Made by a program: the position numbers and the translations under genes. This document shows, piece after piece, positions 1 through 9,223 of a stretch of 64,000 nucleotides of DNA. Origin of the DNA: Archaeoglobaceae archaeon (lineage in GTDB: Archaea; Halobacteriota; Archaeoglobi; Archaeoglobales; Archaeoglobaceae); NCBI GenBank assembly GCA_027028145.1, contig JALVJV010000011.1:62001-126000 (forward strand), given 5' to 3'. The notes under the pieces were generated by a model. It had not been told where the DNA came from. It worked only from the letters and a program-made list of their open reading frames with translations, and ran no database searches. Position 1 is the stretch's first letter. Each line of letters opens with the position of its first letter.

Positions 1-1135
1 AATTCTGAACCGATCAGCATTCTATCCTGAAAGCGGAGGTCAGGATTACGATACCGGATTTCTCATCGTCAACGGAGCTAAGATTCCGGTTAAGGCTGTA
101 TTTGAGGAGGACGGAGTCGTTTTGCATAGGGTTGAGAATTCAAGCAAGTTTGAAGTCGGCGCGAAGGTTAAGGGGATAATAGATGCCGAAAGAAGGCTCA
201 GACACATGCGACATCACTCCGCGACGCATATACTTTTGCACGTTTTGAGGAAGAAGCTTGGAAATCACGTATGGCAAGCTGGTGCAAGGAAGGAATTCTC
301 GAAGGCGAGGTTGGATGTAACGCATTATAAGAAGCCGAGCGAAGAGGAGATCAGAGAAATCGAGAGGCTTGCAAATGCCGAAGTGCTGGCGAACAAGCCG
401 GTTAGCTGGGAGTGGATGAACAGAATAGAAGCCGAAAGGAAGTTCGGTTTCAGGCTGTATCAGGGAGGAGTTCCTCCGGGGAAGGAGATAAGGATAGTTA
501 AGGTGGGTGACGACGTCCAAGCTTGCGGTGGAACCCACTGCAACACGACGGGAGAGATAGGACTAATAAAGATCACGAGAGTCGAATCGATTCAGGATGG
601 GGTTATCAGATTCGAATTCTGTGCGGGAGAAGCGGCTTTGGATTACATAGCCCAGCAGGAGAGTTTGTTAAGGCAGGCGAGCGAGATACTCAGAGTAGAA
701 CCGGCCAAGCTTCCGAGCACTGTCGAAAGGTTCTTCGAAGAGTGGAAGGAGCAGAGGAAGGAGATCGAGAGGCTTAAGAGGGAGATTGCGGAGATAAAGG
801 CTGAAATGCTGGTTGCGAATGCCGAAGAGTTCGATTCGATCAAGGTTGTAGCTGAAGTTATAAATGCCGACATGAAGGAGTTGATCAAGCTTGGGGAGGT
901 CTTAGCAGAGAAGGGTTGCGTCGGATGTCTGATGAGTTCGGAGGGCAAGGTTAGGGTCGTTACCTTCAGCGGAGACGACAGAATAGATGCGAGAGAACTT
1001 ATGAAGGAAATCGGCAGGCACATAAAGGGAAGCGGCGGAGGTAAGCCCAAGCTCGCTCAGGGAGCGGGGCAGAAGGCTTTGAGTAGGGACGAACTAATGA
1101 ACGTGATCTTCAGCTACCTAAGTAGGGTTCTATGA
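1..1135 (+). CDS. alaS: Alanyl-tRNA synthetase, C-terminal part (5' end outside window)
   Basis: The reading frame is open from base 2, so the gene begins upstream. The visible part carries the editing domain and the C-Ala domain of class II AlaRS: FYPESGGQ near base 25, the editing-site HHSATH motif near 210 and the CGGTHC zinc motif near 525. A coiled-coil follows, then a glycine-rich SGGGKPKLAQGAG element near 1030 typical of the C-Ala/DHHA1 domain. It charges tRNA-Ala and hydrolyses mischarged Ser/Gly-tRNA-Ala. The stop codon overlaps the next start (ATGA), so the ABC transporter genes are probably co-transcribed. The aminoacylation domain cannot be assessed here. Confidence 0.97.
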   Translation, partial: ILNRSAFYPESGGQDYDTGFLIVNGAKIPVKAVFEEDGVVLHRVENSSKFEVGAKVKGIIDAERRLRHMRHHSATHILLHVLRKKLGNHVWQAGARKEFSKARLDVTHYKKPSEEEIREIERLANAEVLANKPVSWEWMNRIEAERKFGFRLYQGGVPPGKEIRIVKVGDDVQACGGTHCNTTGEIGLIKITRVESIQDGVIRFEFCAGEAALDYIAQQESLLRQASEILRVEPAKLPSTVERFFEEWKEQRKEIERLKREIAEIKAEMLVANAEEFDSIKVVAEVINADMKELIKLGEVLAEKGCVGCLMSSEGKVRVVTFSGDDRIDARELMKEIGRHIKGSGGGKPKLAQGAGQKALSRDELMNVIFSYLSRVL

Positions 1136-1821
1136 AAGCGGTAGAGCTTAAGGATGTCGTAAAGAAGTTCGGAAACTTCAAGGCTTTGGACGGAATTAAC
1201 CTATCGATCGAAAAAGGTGAATCTGTAGCTTTGCTCGGCCCGAACGGTGCTGGCAAGACGACGATAGTTAAGCTGATCAGCGGGTTGCTTAAGCCTACGA
1301 AAGGGGAGGTCAAAGTTTTCGGCGAGATTCCGTGGAAGAACTACGAAGTGAGGAGGATGATGGGCATAGTTTCCCACAATACGTTTTTATACGATGATCT
1401 AACAGCCTACGAGAATCTGCAGTTTTACTGCAAGCTCTACGATGCGGATGAAAGCAAAATAGACGAACTCCTTGAATTTTTTGGGTTAAAGGGTAGAAAG
1501 CACGATTTAGTTAGGAACTTCTCAAGAGGTATGAAGCAGAGGCTTTCCATTGCGAGGGCGATTCTGCACGATCCACCTCTGCTCATATTGGACGAACCCA
1601 CAACCGGGTTGGATATAGAAGGACGGAAAGAGTTGATGAAATACGTCGCGAAGGTTGGAAGGAAAAAGACGATAATCTTCACAACACACAACGTCAAGGA
1701 GGCTGAGGAGATCTGCGACAAGGTTGCGATAATCTGCAACGGCAAATTAATCCACTTCGGAGAAATCGAAAGAGATCTTGAGAAGGTTTACTTGAGGGTT
1801 GTGGGTTATGAAGGCACTTGA
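1132..1821 (+). CDS. ccmA: ABC transporter ATP-binding protein, CcmA-like
   Basis: A 229-residue ABC ATPase. It has Walker A GPNGAGKT (about residue 36), a Q-loop-like VSHNTFLYDDLTAYEN stretch, signature FSRGMKQRL and Walker B LLILDEP followed by a switch His (TTHNV). Length and sequence style match CcmA, the ATPase of the c-type cytochrome haem exporter, but ABC-2 exporter ATPases look alike. The CcmB-like permease directly downstream, overlapping by 14 bp, is the main reason for the Ccm assignment. Archaeoglobales with multihaem cytochromes need haem export, which fits. No ccmC, ccmE or ccmF is adjacent, so the function remains an inference. Confidence 0.85.
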   Translation: MKAVELKDVVKKFGNFKALDGINLSIEKGESVALLGPNGAGKTTIVKLISGLLKPTKGEVKVFGEIPWKNYEVRRMMGIVSHNTFLYDDLTAYENLQFYCKLYDADESKIDELLEFFGLKGRKHDLVRNFSRGMKQRLSIARAILHDPPLLILDEPTTGLDIEGRKELMKYVAKVGRKKTIIFTTHNVKEAEEICDKVAIICNGKLIHFGEIERDLEKVYLRVVGYEGT

Positions 1822-2461
1822 GGTTGCGAAGAAGGATCTGAAAATAGAATTTAGAACGAAGGGAACGTTGAATCTTATGATTTTATTCGCTCTGATAACT
1901 TCCATGATGTTCAGCGTTTCGATTCCGATGAGCTTGGCTGAAAAAACGGCCCCGTCATTACTATGGCTCGTTTTCATATTCGTCGGAATGCTCGGATACA
2001 GCAGAGCTTTTCTGAAAGAGGTGGAGACCGAAACTTTAGACGGGCTGAAGATCTCTCCAATAGCACCGGCGAGCGTTTTAATTGGAAAAATTTTATATAA
2101 CTTAATTTTAATGATTTTGATCGAAGTAATAATTCTGCCCATATTCATCGGACTATTCAATTTGGACGTAGCGAATCCCGTAATAATGTTCTTATCCGTA
2201 ACGATGGGAAACGTCGGCTTCGTTATAGTGGTTTCATCCCTCTCAATTTTGGTTATAAAATCTAAGATGAGGGAGATGCTTCTGCCAGTTCTTATATTTC
2301 CGGTAGTCTTTCCGATAATTACGTCCACGATCTTAGCGGTTAGAAAGTCGATTTCCGGCGATTTGGTTGGTATATTCAGTCCAATTGCGTTGATCGTAGG
2401 ATTCAGCATAATCATGTTCGTCGTCGCCTGCTTAACTTTCGAATACGCATTTTCCGATTGA
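1808..2461 (+). CDS. ccmB: CcmB-like ABC transporter permease
   Basis: About 217 residues with six hydrophobic segments and no catalytic motif. The N-terminal KKDLKIEFRTKGTLN and the following MILFALITSMMFS resemble CcmB, the membrane subunit of the haem exporter. ATG 1808 is chosen over an in-frame TTG at 1799 because a GAGGG Shine-Dalgarno lies 8 bp upstream inside the ATPase gene. Translational coupling with the ATPase is likely. If not CcmB, it is a small ABC-2 type permease of similar topology. Confidence 0.8.
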   Translation: MKALEVAKKDLKIEFRTKGTLNLMILFALITSMMFSVSIPMSLAEKTAPSLLWLVFIFVGMLGYSRAFLKEVETETLDGLKISPIAPASVLIGKILYNLILMILIEVIILPIFIGLFNLDVANPVIMFLSVTMGNVGFVIVVSSLSILVIKSKMREMLLPVLIFPVVFPIITSTILAVRKSISGDLVGIFSPIALIVGFSIIMFVVACLTFEYAFSD

Positions 2462-2564
2462 CCCGTAAGCGGTATGTTATACGTCAGGTATTACGAAATG
2501 TAAAAACAAAATCATTCATCATGTAAGAAATTTTTATAAGCAGATGGGTGAACAATCGTTCGGT

Positions 2565-3227
2565 ATGTCGACCGTATTTGACAAAGTTTTACCGACTTTA
2601 AAAGGTATGAGAACGAGAGTCGTTTGTAAAAGACCGTTTGTTAGAGATCTAATTTTAGCGCAGATAATATTGCCATATTTTTCCGATAAAAGAACGTTCA
2701 TAATTCTTTATTCCGAAGCATTATATAGAAAATTTATAAAATTTCTCGAAAACGTATTGGTAAAGTGTTCGAACTTGAGTCCCGTAATCGACAATTTAAA
2801 CGTAATCAAAGTTGGGAAGACTCTCGAATGCAGATTCGGGCGTTTGTTTGCATTTATAGAGCAGGGAGATCCCCTTGAGGAGGCTAACGAGCTTACGAGG
2901 TGCTTGAATGAATTAAAAGACGATGATGTTTTGATCATGCATGCGAGCATGGGCTTCTTCTTCGAACTCCTCGGCGACAACAATATTAAAGAGATTCTGG
3001 AGATCTTCAGCAACCTTCCGAGCGACATAACGCTCATCGGCTTTAAGTCGGGCGAAAGAACGATAGATTCCCTTATAAACGAACTATACGATATAATCGT
3101 TAGAATTCATCAGGATACCATGATAGACGAGCTACACTACGTTGTAAGCGTTGAGTGGACTTTCAGCGATAACCTAAGAGAATTCGGAAGGTTCAGAATT
3201 AAGGACTGCAAGATAGCGGATATCTAA
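2565..3227 (+). CDS. Hypothetical protein, possibly a degenerate RecA/KaiC-like fold
   Basis: About 220 residues, not recognised with confidence. The alternation of short strands (RTFIILY, DDVLIMHAS, DITLIGFKSG) with helices suggests a RecA/KaiC-like alpha/beta fold, but no Walker A motif is visible. A TATA box (TTTTTATAAG, 2531-2540) sits about 27 bp before ATG 2565, favouring a leaderless start there over the in-frame ATG at 2544. The end overlaps the convergent vapC gene by 4 bp. No function is proposed. Confidence 0.75.
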   Translation: MSTVFDKVLPTLKGMRTRVVCKRPFVRDLILAQIILPYFSDKRTFIILYSEALYRKFIKFLENVLVKCSNLSPVIDNLNVIKVGKTLECRFGRLFAFIEQGDPLEEANELTRCLNELKDDDVLIMHASMGFFFELLGDNNIKEILEIFSNLPSDITLIGFKSGERTIDSLINELYDIIVRIHQDTMIDELHYVVSVEWTFSDNLREFGRFRIKDCKIADI

Positions 3228-3640
3228 AACATGTCGCTTATGTGAGAGACCTTTATTCCGGACTCGGTTAGGATGTTGTATACATCCCTATCGGCGGTGA
3301 CGTAGATCTCACCCAAATGATTTGAAAGAACTACGCAAGACGCTACCGTGAAATCCACTTTAAAAGACCTGTAAACCTTTACGACTTCCGCAAGCAAACG
3401 TCCGTCCAATTTTACCGAAATGAACTTCAGATATTCCGACGATAGGTGAACGAGCTTTGAGGCTATATCCGACGGTATGTCGCTCTCGGCAAGCTTCATG
3501 CAAACGTCGTAAATTACGATATCGGGAACTTTCAAATTTATATTTCCCTTCTCGAATTCCTCCCTCAGCTTTAAACACTCTTTTTCGAACTCTCCACCCC
3601 TTATCAGCCAGTTTAGAATAATCGAAGAATCGATTATCAT
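3224..3640 (-). CDS. vapC: PIN-domain toxin, VapC type
   Basis: A 138-residue PIN-domain protein. Acidic residues expected for the Mg-dependent RNase site are present: the N-terminal MIIDSSIILNW (Asp4), a central Glu/Asp region, SFKVDFTVASCVVLS and a C-terminal TADRDVY. VapC toxins are endoribonucleases held in check by the partner antitoxin. The start overlaps the antitoxin stop by 4 bp (ATGA), the usual antitoxin-first arrangement. Its RNA target cannot be read from sequence. Confidence 0.88.
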   Translation of the reverse strand: MIIDSSIILNWLIRGGEFEKECLKLREEFEKGNINLKVPDIVIYDVCMKLAESDIPSDIASKLVHLSSEYLKFISVKLDGRLLAEVVKVYRSFKVDFTVASCVVLSNHLGEIYVTADRDVYNILTESGIKVSHISDMF

Positions 3641-3834
3641 ACACCCTCCGCAATTCTACTCTTCAAATCTTCGATTTCGTTCCAGATCTTTTTCATCTTC
3701 TCCTTACTTATCTTGTCTTCGATGGCTTTTCGAAGGTATTCACTCCAATTTACCTCTACTTTGCTCATTTCCTCTTTTAACCTTTCGGGAATTCTCAGGG
3801 ATATGATTACGTCTTTCTTCTCTCCTTTAGCCAT
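3637..3834 (-). CDS. vapB: Ribbon-helix-helix antitoxin, VapB type
   Basis: 65 residues with an N-terminal ribbon (DVIISLRIPERLKEEM) and two helices, then a charged tail that would bind the PIN toxin. RHH antitoxins dimerise on an operator in their own promoter and autorepress the pair. A strong TATA stretch on this strand (about 3851-3866) is spaced for a leaderless or nearly leaderless transcript from the ATG. Pairing with the downstream PIN gene through a 4-bp overlap supports the call. Confidence 0.87.
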   Translation of the reverse strand: MAKGEKKDVIISLRIPERLKEEMSKVEVNWSEYLRKAIEDKISKEKMKKIWNEIEDLKSRIAEGV

Positions 3835-4067
3835 ATGATACGAGTTAAGGCTAAAAATATATATAGCTTATGATATACAGATCAGAAATTATTTCCTAAA
3901 CATTTTTGTATATTTATTTGTATTACCCAATGTAAATCTTACCAACATTTCAGCGTAATCCAAAAAATTTAAATATTGATATTAACAATATTCTAACATC
4001 CCGCCCGCAATCGTCTTTAATTTTTTAAACAACCAAAACCTTATATTGTCTTTGTCAGACACCTTTT

Positions 4068-4367
4068 ATGGGTCTTAAAGTTAGGATATCCGATTTTTTA
4101 CTGTTCCAGAAGGACGGTAGCGAACACTACACCGGCTACGCCAACTATTTCGGCGTTGAAAGGCGTAGTTGCATAATAAGAAAAACCGAAAGCAAATACG
4201 TCGTTTTGGTTCAAGATGAAAACAGGTGGATGCAGATAGGATTGTTCTATCCGCAGAAGCCGGAAAAAGTTAAAGGAGCTAAGGATTACGATTTGATCGG
4301 ATTAATCTGGACTCCCGAGCACACGTTTTTCTTGGTAAAAGATGGAAATAGGTTTTTAGGACTTTAG
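4068..4367 (+). CDS. Small hypothetical protein
   Basis: 99 residues, rich in aromatic and charged residues and predicted mostly beta. It has no Cys motif, signal peptide or membrane segment. A TATA-like CTTATATT about 27 bp upstream (4040-4047) supports a leaderless start at ATG 4068. The 3' end overlaps the convergent livM gene by 12 bp. The family is not recognised. The codon pattern and clean promoter argue that it is real. Confidence 0.7.
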   Translation: MGLKVRISDFLLFQKDGSEHYTGYANYFGVERRSCIIRKTESKYVVLVQDENRWMQIGLFYPQKPEKVKGAKDYDLIGLIWTPEHTFFLVKDGNRFLGL

Positions 4368-5402
4368 CTTCTTGGCTTTTCTTTTGATGGGTTCGGTCAT
4401 TATCGGCTTTTCCTCGATAAGTCCTTCGGGTTTGTAGAACAGTATCAGCAACATCAGAACTCCGAAGAGGATGTATTCAAGCCACACTGCTTCGACGGGC
4501 AAATGCAACGCGGAAACTATGTTGCTCTTGTAGAAGTCAACCAACTCCCAGAGCGTTGCGAATATGAACGATCCGAGCACGACTCCCCTGTTGTTTCCCG
4601 CTCCTCCCAGCAGTATTATCAGAAACGGGAAGAAGGTCCAGAAAGTTCTACCGTAGTTGAGGAAGGAATCCGGCTGAACTCTGAGAGTGTAGAACGTAAG
4701 GAGAACTCCGGCGATCGATGCGATTCCAGAACCCAAAGCCATGGTCTTTATCCTGACAGTCATTACGTTTCTGCCGTAAGCTTTCATGACATCCTCATTC
4801 TCCCTCACAGCCTTGAGCAGTCTTCCGTATGGTGTGTTTACTATCCTGTTCAGCAGTATGTAAACGAGTAAAGCGAGAGAAAGAACCACTCCTACGATAA
4901 ACGGGTATCTCATCGAGCTCGGAACGAATGCGAAGACGTCTGGAACTGAAACACCGTAATAGCTTCCGACAATTACCGGATTGTAGTAGCAGACCATAGT
5001 GAAGGTTTCGGCTATTGCCAAGAGCGTTATCGCTAAGTAGTCTTCCCTCAGCCTCGCACTCGGAAGGATGAACAAAGCACCGACTATCGTTCCGATTATC
5101 ACTGCCAGAACGAGGCAAAGAACGAACAGCGCTATTCCATACACCGGATCGCTTTGAACTATGGCGGTTATCTTCCCGCTCACCACCGAACTTCCAGAAA
5201 CCAGGTCACCTTGGACGCCCATTATCGCCATTAGAATCCTCGTAACTATTCCTCCAACTACGACGGCTCCGACGATCACCGATAGAGCCTTGCCGAAGTT
5301 CGGTATTCCGCAGTAACCGTATTCGACGTTCAAGCTGAGCGATACTATTACGTATAGTCCGAACCATAGCAGTATGTTCAGTATCAGCGACCAGACCTCC
5401 AT
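4356..5402 (-). CDS. livM: Branched-chain amino-acid ABC transporter permease LivM
   Basis: 348 residues, about nine hydrophobic segments, with LivM-family features: NVEYGYCGIPNFGKA near the N-terminus, LREDYLAITLLAIAE in the middle, and the cytoplasmic EAA-like loop (YGRLLKAVRENEDVMKAYGRNV). A GAGNNRGVVLGS motif and a lysine-rich tail follow. It forms the membrane channel with LivH. The start overlaps the end of livH by 19 bp. Substrate specificity of this HAAT family varies (branched-chain amino acids, amides, aromatic acids), so the leucine assignment is by family only. Confidence 0.93.
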   Translation of the reverse strand: MEVWSLILNILLWFGLYVIVSLSLNVEYGYCGIPNFGKALSVIVGAVVVGGIVTRILMAIMGVQGDLVSGSSVVSGKITAIVQSDPVYGIALFVLCLVLAVIIGTIVGALFILPSARLREDYLAITLLAIAETFTMVCYYNPVIVGSYYGVSVPDVFAFVPSSMRYPFIVGVVLSLALLVYILLNRIVNTPYGRLLKAVRENEDVMKAYGRNVMTVRIKTMALGSGIASIAGVLLTFYTLRVQPDSFLNYGRTFWTFFPFLIILLGGAGNNRGVVLGSFIFATLWELVDFYKSNIVSALHLPVEAVWLEYILFGVLMLLILFYKPEGLIEEKPIMTEPIKRKAKKLKS

Positions 5403-6304
5403 CTGATCACCTTCCTCCAGTTTATTCCAGCCAAACCGCTCGGAGCTACGAGCAACGTTATTACGATTATGACGAGGGAGACTACCTTACCGTAAACCAA
5501 CAAACCGGCGTTGTTCGTTAAAACCGAAAGTATGTAAGTTACGAGAGATTCCGAAATCCCGACGATGTAACCGCCCAATATCGCTCCGACGATACTGCTC
5601 AGACCTCCTACTATACTCGCCGCGAATATCGAAACTATTATCAGTTCAGCCGTTGCTGGAACGATCTCCTGTTTGAAGGGCAGTAGAACGCCAGCCATCG
5701 AAGCTAAGGCACCGGACAGAAACCACGAGAACAGCCTCGTTTTCTCAACGTCAACACCCATAATTTCGGAGAGCATGGGATTTTCGACCGAAGCTCTCAA
5801 GGCTATACCGAATTTGGTTTTGTATAGAAGGAGGAACAGACCGACAAGGGTCAAAACTATTACGGAAAACGAAACGAGCAGAATATCCGGAACGCCAAAA
5901 ACGTATTTTACTAAGTAAGTGAACATGAACATCTCGCACGGTTGCCTTATTATACTTCCCAAAATTCCGGCGTATATACCTCTAAATCCGAGCAAGATTA
6001 AATCTAAAGCCAGTGTGGCTATCATCAACGTAACAACGTTCGCACCTCTTTTTATCAGCGGTTTGAGAACGATAAGGTAGGTTCCTGCACCCAAAAGACC
6101 TCCCAAGACGAAGGCGATTGGAAGTGACTGGTAAGGGTGGATTCCCCAGATCTTCCACAACGTCAGCGCTACGTATGATCCGAACACTGCGAACGATCCC
6201 TGAGCAAAGTTGGGGACGGCTGTGGTCATATACGTTAGCGTTAACCCTAAAGCGAGCAGTGTCAGAAGATTTGAGTATATCAACGCACCCTCCACTACGC
6301 TCAT
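5384..6304 (-). CDS. livH: Branched-chain amino-acid ABC transporter permease LivH
   Basis: 306 residues of membrane protein with LivH motifs: ALGLTLTYMTTAVPNFAQGSF at the N-terminus and GIALRASVENPMLSEIMGVDVEKTR in the EAA loop, then SIVGAILGGYIVG. First gene of the leftward livHM operon, diverging from livK with only 52 bp between start codons. One A/T core lies about 27 bp from both starts. It partners LivM as the inner-membrane pore. Confidence 0.93.
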   Translation of the reverse strand: MSVVEGALIYSNLLTLLALGLTLTYMTTAVPNFAQGSFAVFGSYVALTLWKIWGIHPYQSLPIAFVLGGLLGAGTYLIVLKPLIKRGANVVTLMIATLALDLILLGFRGIYAGILGSIIRQPCEMFMFTYLVKYVFGVPDILLVSFSVIVLTLVGLFLLLYKTKFGIALRASVENPMLSEIMGVDVEKTRLFSWFLSGALASMAGVLLPFKQEIVPATAELIIVSIFAASIVGGLSSIVGAILGGYIVGISESLVTYILSVLTNNAGLLVYGKVVSLVIIVITLLVAPSGLAGINWRKVIRWRSGR

Positions 6305-6327
6305 GCTACCGAGGTCTTAAAGAAAAG

Positions 6328-6341
6328 CTTTAAAATTTTAA
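6328..6341. promoter_or_regulatory. Shared divergent TATA element of livHM and livKGF
   Basis: The near-palindromic A/T core CTTTAAAATTTTAA is centred about 27 bp from the livK ATG (6357) and about 27 bp from the livH ATG (6304). That is the archaeal TATA-to-start distance for leaderless transcripts in both directions. One element therefore probably serves both operons, giving coordinated expression of the full transporter. Confidence 0.6.
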
Positions 6342-6356
6342 TGGTATCAAGCCGAT

Positions 6357-7760
6357 ATGCACAAGAGGTTGGTAGTTAGCTTATTGTTAGCAATTATCTT
6401 AGTTCCAGTGGTGGCATCGGCGGCGGAAGTGAAGACCATCAGGATCGGAGTTCTCTGCGACCTATCCGGACCGCTGTCAACGTATGGAAACGACATAAAG
6501 AAGACGCTGACTATCGCCGAGGAGAAGATAGATCAATACTTTGAGAAGCACCATCTGCCATACAGGGTGACGTTCGAGTTCGAAGATACGCAGGTAAATC
6601 CGACGATAGCTTTGCAGAAGGTTCAGATGCTGTATTCGAAGGGAATAAGGTTGATAATTGGGCCTATGGGCAGTGGAGAGGTGGCAAACATAAAGGACTT
6701 CGTAACGACCAACAAGATAATAATAATATCGCCGTCTTCAACTGCCATTCCAAAGCTGATCGGTTGCACGAAGCCGTCCGACAAGAAATACATCTTCAGA
6801 TTCGTAGCAACCGACGATTTCCAGACCAAGGCTATAGCCGATGAGTTGAAGGACGTCGGAATAAAGGCGGTCGTTATACTCTACGTCGGTAACGCTTGGG
6901 GTAAGGGACTGTATGAGTGCATAAAGCCGAGGCTCGAAAACTACAGCATAGAGATAAAGGACGTCATCCCATACGATCAGAACACCGCTGACTTCACACC
7001 ATACATCCAGAAGATGACCAACGACGTCAACGATCTGCTCAAGAAGTATAAGCCGGGCGAGATAGGAATCATCGCGTTCAGCTACGAGGAGGTAGCCAAC
7101 CTACTGTCCCAGATCCCCGACAACTCTCCGCTCTTCAAGGTCATGTGGTTCGGTTGCGACGGTTGTGCTAAGAGCGATCAGGTTCTGAGCGTCGCCAAGA
7201 ACAAGCCAGAGGTAATCGGAATTGGACTTTACAGCACACTCTTCGATTCAAAGGGTCCGGCATACGCTGAACTGAAGAAGGAGTATCAGGAGAGGGGTTA
7301 CGGAGAGACTCCATACCAGTATGCCCTTAACGCTTACGACGCCGCTTGGGTTCTCTGCCTGTCGTATGTTGAAGTGATGAACAAGACCGGCGGAAAGTAT
7401 GATCCGGATCTGATGGCTGAGATAATTCCGAAGGTTACGGAGAACTACAGCAAGGGAGTTTACGGCGTCGAACCGGTTACGGGCTACATCAAGCTCAACG
7501 AATGGAACGACAGAGCCAGCGGAGACTACGCGATCTGGTATATTACGGAGAACTGCACGTGGGGTAAGGCGGGAGTTTGGCACTACAAGAACGAGACGAT
7601 AACATGGTTCCACAAGCCCACACCGCCTAAGGTTGAAGCGCAGGCTGAGAAGACTCCCACTGAGGTAGCCACGAAGGAGAAGAAGGGACCGGGATTCGAA
7701 GCCGTCTTGGCGATAGCCGGACTTGCCGGAGTAGCATACGTGATGAGAAGGAGAGCATGA
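6357..7760 (+). CDS. livK: Branched-chain amino-acid-type ABC substrate-binding protein with PGF-CTERM anchor
   Basis: 467 residues: signal peptide (MHKRLVVSLLLAIILVPVVASA), then a periplasmic-binding type I domain (IRIGVLCDLSGPLSTYGNDI, IGPMGSGEVANI). A Thr/Pro/Lys linker and a C-terminal GPGFEAVLAIAGLAGVAYVMRRR tripartite signal follow at about residue 444. That tail is the PGF-CTERM sorting signal processed by archaeosortase A: motif, hydrophobic segment, Arg cluster. The protein should therefore be anchored outside the membrane by C-terminal processing and lipid attachment rather than as an N-terminal lipoprotein. It feeds ligand to LivHM. It overlaps livG by 4 bp. Confidence 0.92.
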   Translation: MHKRLVVSLLLAIILVPVVASAAEVKTIRIGVLCDLSGPLSTYGNDIKKTLTIAEEKIDQYFEKHHLPYRVTFEFEDTQVNPTIALQKVQMLYSKGIRLIIGPMGSGEVANIKDFVTTNKIIIISPSSTAIPKLIGCTKPSDKKYIFRFVATDDFQTKAIADELKDVGIKAVVILYVGNAWGKGLYECIKPRLENYSIEIKDVIPYDQNTADFTPYIQKMTNDVNDLLKKYKPGEIGIIAFSYEEVANLLSQIPDNSPLFKVMWFGCDGCAKSDQVLSVAKNKPEVIGIGLYSTLFDSKGPAYAELKKEYQERGYGETPYQYALNAYDAAWVLCLSYVEVMNKTGGKYDPDLMAEIIPKVTENYSKGVYGVEPVTGYIKLNEWNDRASGDYAIWYITENCTWGKAGVWHYKNETITWFHKPTPPKVEAQAEKTPTEVATKEKKGPGFEAVLAIAGLAGVAYVMRRRA

Positions 7761-8521
7761 TAGTCCTCGAAACTCAAAACCTTTCCAAATTTTTTGACGG
7801 ATTGAGAGCTTTGGACGGAGTCAGCATCAAAGTAAAAAAGAAGACGATAACGCTGATAATAGGCCCAAACGGAAGCGGAAAGTCGACGCTGATCAACGTG
7901 ATCTCTGGATTCTACAAAGCAACTTCCGGCAGAGTAATCTTTGAAGGGGAAGACATCACCAACAGACCTCCACACGAGATCTACGAGCTTGGCATCGTCA
8001 GAACTTTCCAGACTCCGCAACCGTTGAAGAAGCTCACGGTTCTCGAGAATCTGCTCGTAGCGGAGAAGCACGTAGGTGAAGGGATTCTAAGTAGCCTGAG
8101 GTATTCCAAATGGCTCAAGCAAGAAGAGGAATTGGTGGAGAGAGCCTTCAAGATTCTGGAGTTCTTGAAGATCGACCATCTGTGGGATAGGGAGTCCTAC
8201 AAGCTCAGCGGAGGTCAGCTAAAGCTTGTGGAGGTCGGAAGGGCTCTGATGACCAATCCGAAGCTTATAGTGATGGACGAGCCGATAGCCGGAGTAGCTC
8301 CGGCTTTAGCTCACGACATCCTGAGCAGGTTGACCGAGCTTAAAAGGAAGGGGATAACATTCCTGATCGTCGAACACAGACTCGACATAATACTTAAATA
8401 CGTTGACTACATATACGCGATGGCTAACGGCAAGGTTATCGCCGAAGGTGTTGAGGAGGACATAATAAACAATCCGAAAGTTATAGAGGTGTATTTGGGT
8501 GCTACGCACCGAGAAGCTTAA
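7757..8521 (+). CDS. livG: Branched-chain amino-acid ABC transporter ATPase LivG
   Basis: 254 residues with Walker A GPNGSGKS (about residue 35), signature [15 protein letters not shown] and Walker [12 protein letters not shown]. It also has the LivG-typical [19 protein letters not shown] and a switch His (VEHRLD). The start overlaps the livK stop by 4 bp (ATGA). With LivF it forms the ATPase pair that drives uptake through LivHM. Confidence 0.94.
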   Translation: MIVLETQNLSKFFDGLRALDGVSIKVKKKTITLIIGPNGSGKSTLINVISGFYKATSGRVIFEGEDITNRPPHEIYELGIVRTFQTPQPLKKLTVLENLLVAEKHVGEGILSSLRYSKWLKQEEELVERAFKILEFLKIDHLWDRESYKLSGGQLKLVEVGRALMTNPKLIVMDEPIAGVAPALAHDILSRLTELKRKGITFLIVEHRLDIILKYVDYIYAMANGKVIAEGVEEDIINNPKVIEVYLGATHREA

Positions 8522-9206
8522 CGCCGGTTATAGGGAGCTACACATTCTATTCGACGTCGATGCGAAAGTCAACGAGAAAGAGATTACGTGCGTAGTCGGT
8601 CCTAACGGGAGCGGTAAGAGCACACTGTTGAAGGCGATCTTCGGACTTGCCACGATCCATTCGGGCAAGGTCGTATTCAAGAACGAGGACATCACGGATG
8701 TCCCACCGCATGAAAAGACCAAGATGGGTATAGCCTATCTCCCGCAGACCGACAACGTTTTCACTAATCTTACGGTTGAAGAGAACCTAAAGATCGCCGG
8801 CTATACGCTTGAAAAGGACGAACTTAAGGACAGAGTCGATTTGGCACTTGATGTATTTCCCGAATTGAAGTATCAGCTGAAGAGGAAAGCTGGAACGCTA
8901 AGTGGTGGAGAGCGACAGTTCTTAGCCATTGCAACGGCTTTGGTTAGAAAAGCTGAACTTTTGATGCTCGACGAACCAACAGCTCAGCTATCTCCCAAAT
9001 TCGCCGAGATAATATTTCAGAAGATCTTAGAACTGAGAGATAAATTGGGTCTGACGATTTTACTCGTAGAGCAGAACGTTAAGAGGGCTTTGGAGATCAG
9101 CGATAGGGCATACATGCTGATAAGCGGCAGAGTGGTATTCGAAGGGAAAGCTCAAGATCTGCTCGAACATGAGAAATTCGAACAGTTCTGCATAGGTTTG
9201 CAGTGA
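8499..9206 (+). CDS. livF: Branched-chain amino-acid ABC transporter ATPase LivF
   Basis: 235 residues with Walker A GPNGSGKS, LivF-style [20 protein letters not shown], signature [12 protein letters not shown] and Walker [32 protein letters not shown] is characteristic of the family. It starts at GTG 8499, overlapping livG by 23 bp, so translation is coupled. Last gene of the rightward liv operon, followed at once by two T-runs. Confidence 0.94.
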   Translation: MLRTEKLNAGYRELHILFDVDAKVNEKEITCVVGPNGSGKSTLLKAIFGLATIHSGKVVFKNEDITDVPPHEKTKMGIAYLPQTDNVFTNLTVEENLKIAGYTLEKDELKDRVDLALDVFPELKYQLKRKAGTLSGGERQFLAIATALVRKAELLMLDEPTAQLSPKFAEIIFQKILELRDKLGLTILLVEQNVKRALEISDRAYMLISGRVVFEGKAQDLLEHEKFEQFCIGLQ

Positions 9207-9223
9207 TTTTTTTGCATTTTTTT
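9207..9223 (+). terminator. T-rich terminator after livF
   Basis: Two runs of seven T (TTTTTTT GCA TTTTTTT) follow the livF stop with no hairpin. Oligo-T tracts on the non-template strand are the usual intrinsic termination signal for archaeal RNA polymerase. The converging aglD-like gene ends at the same place. Confidence 0.55.

Noticed and set aside
2462-2543. ATGATGA ... CTGA on the minus strand, resembling a C/D box RNA
   Set aside because: The boxes are about 28 nt apart without internal D'/C' elements, and the region is the promoter of the following gene.
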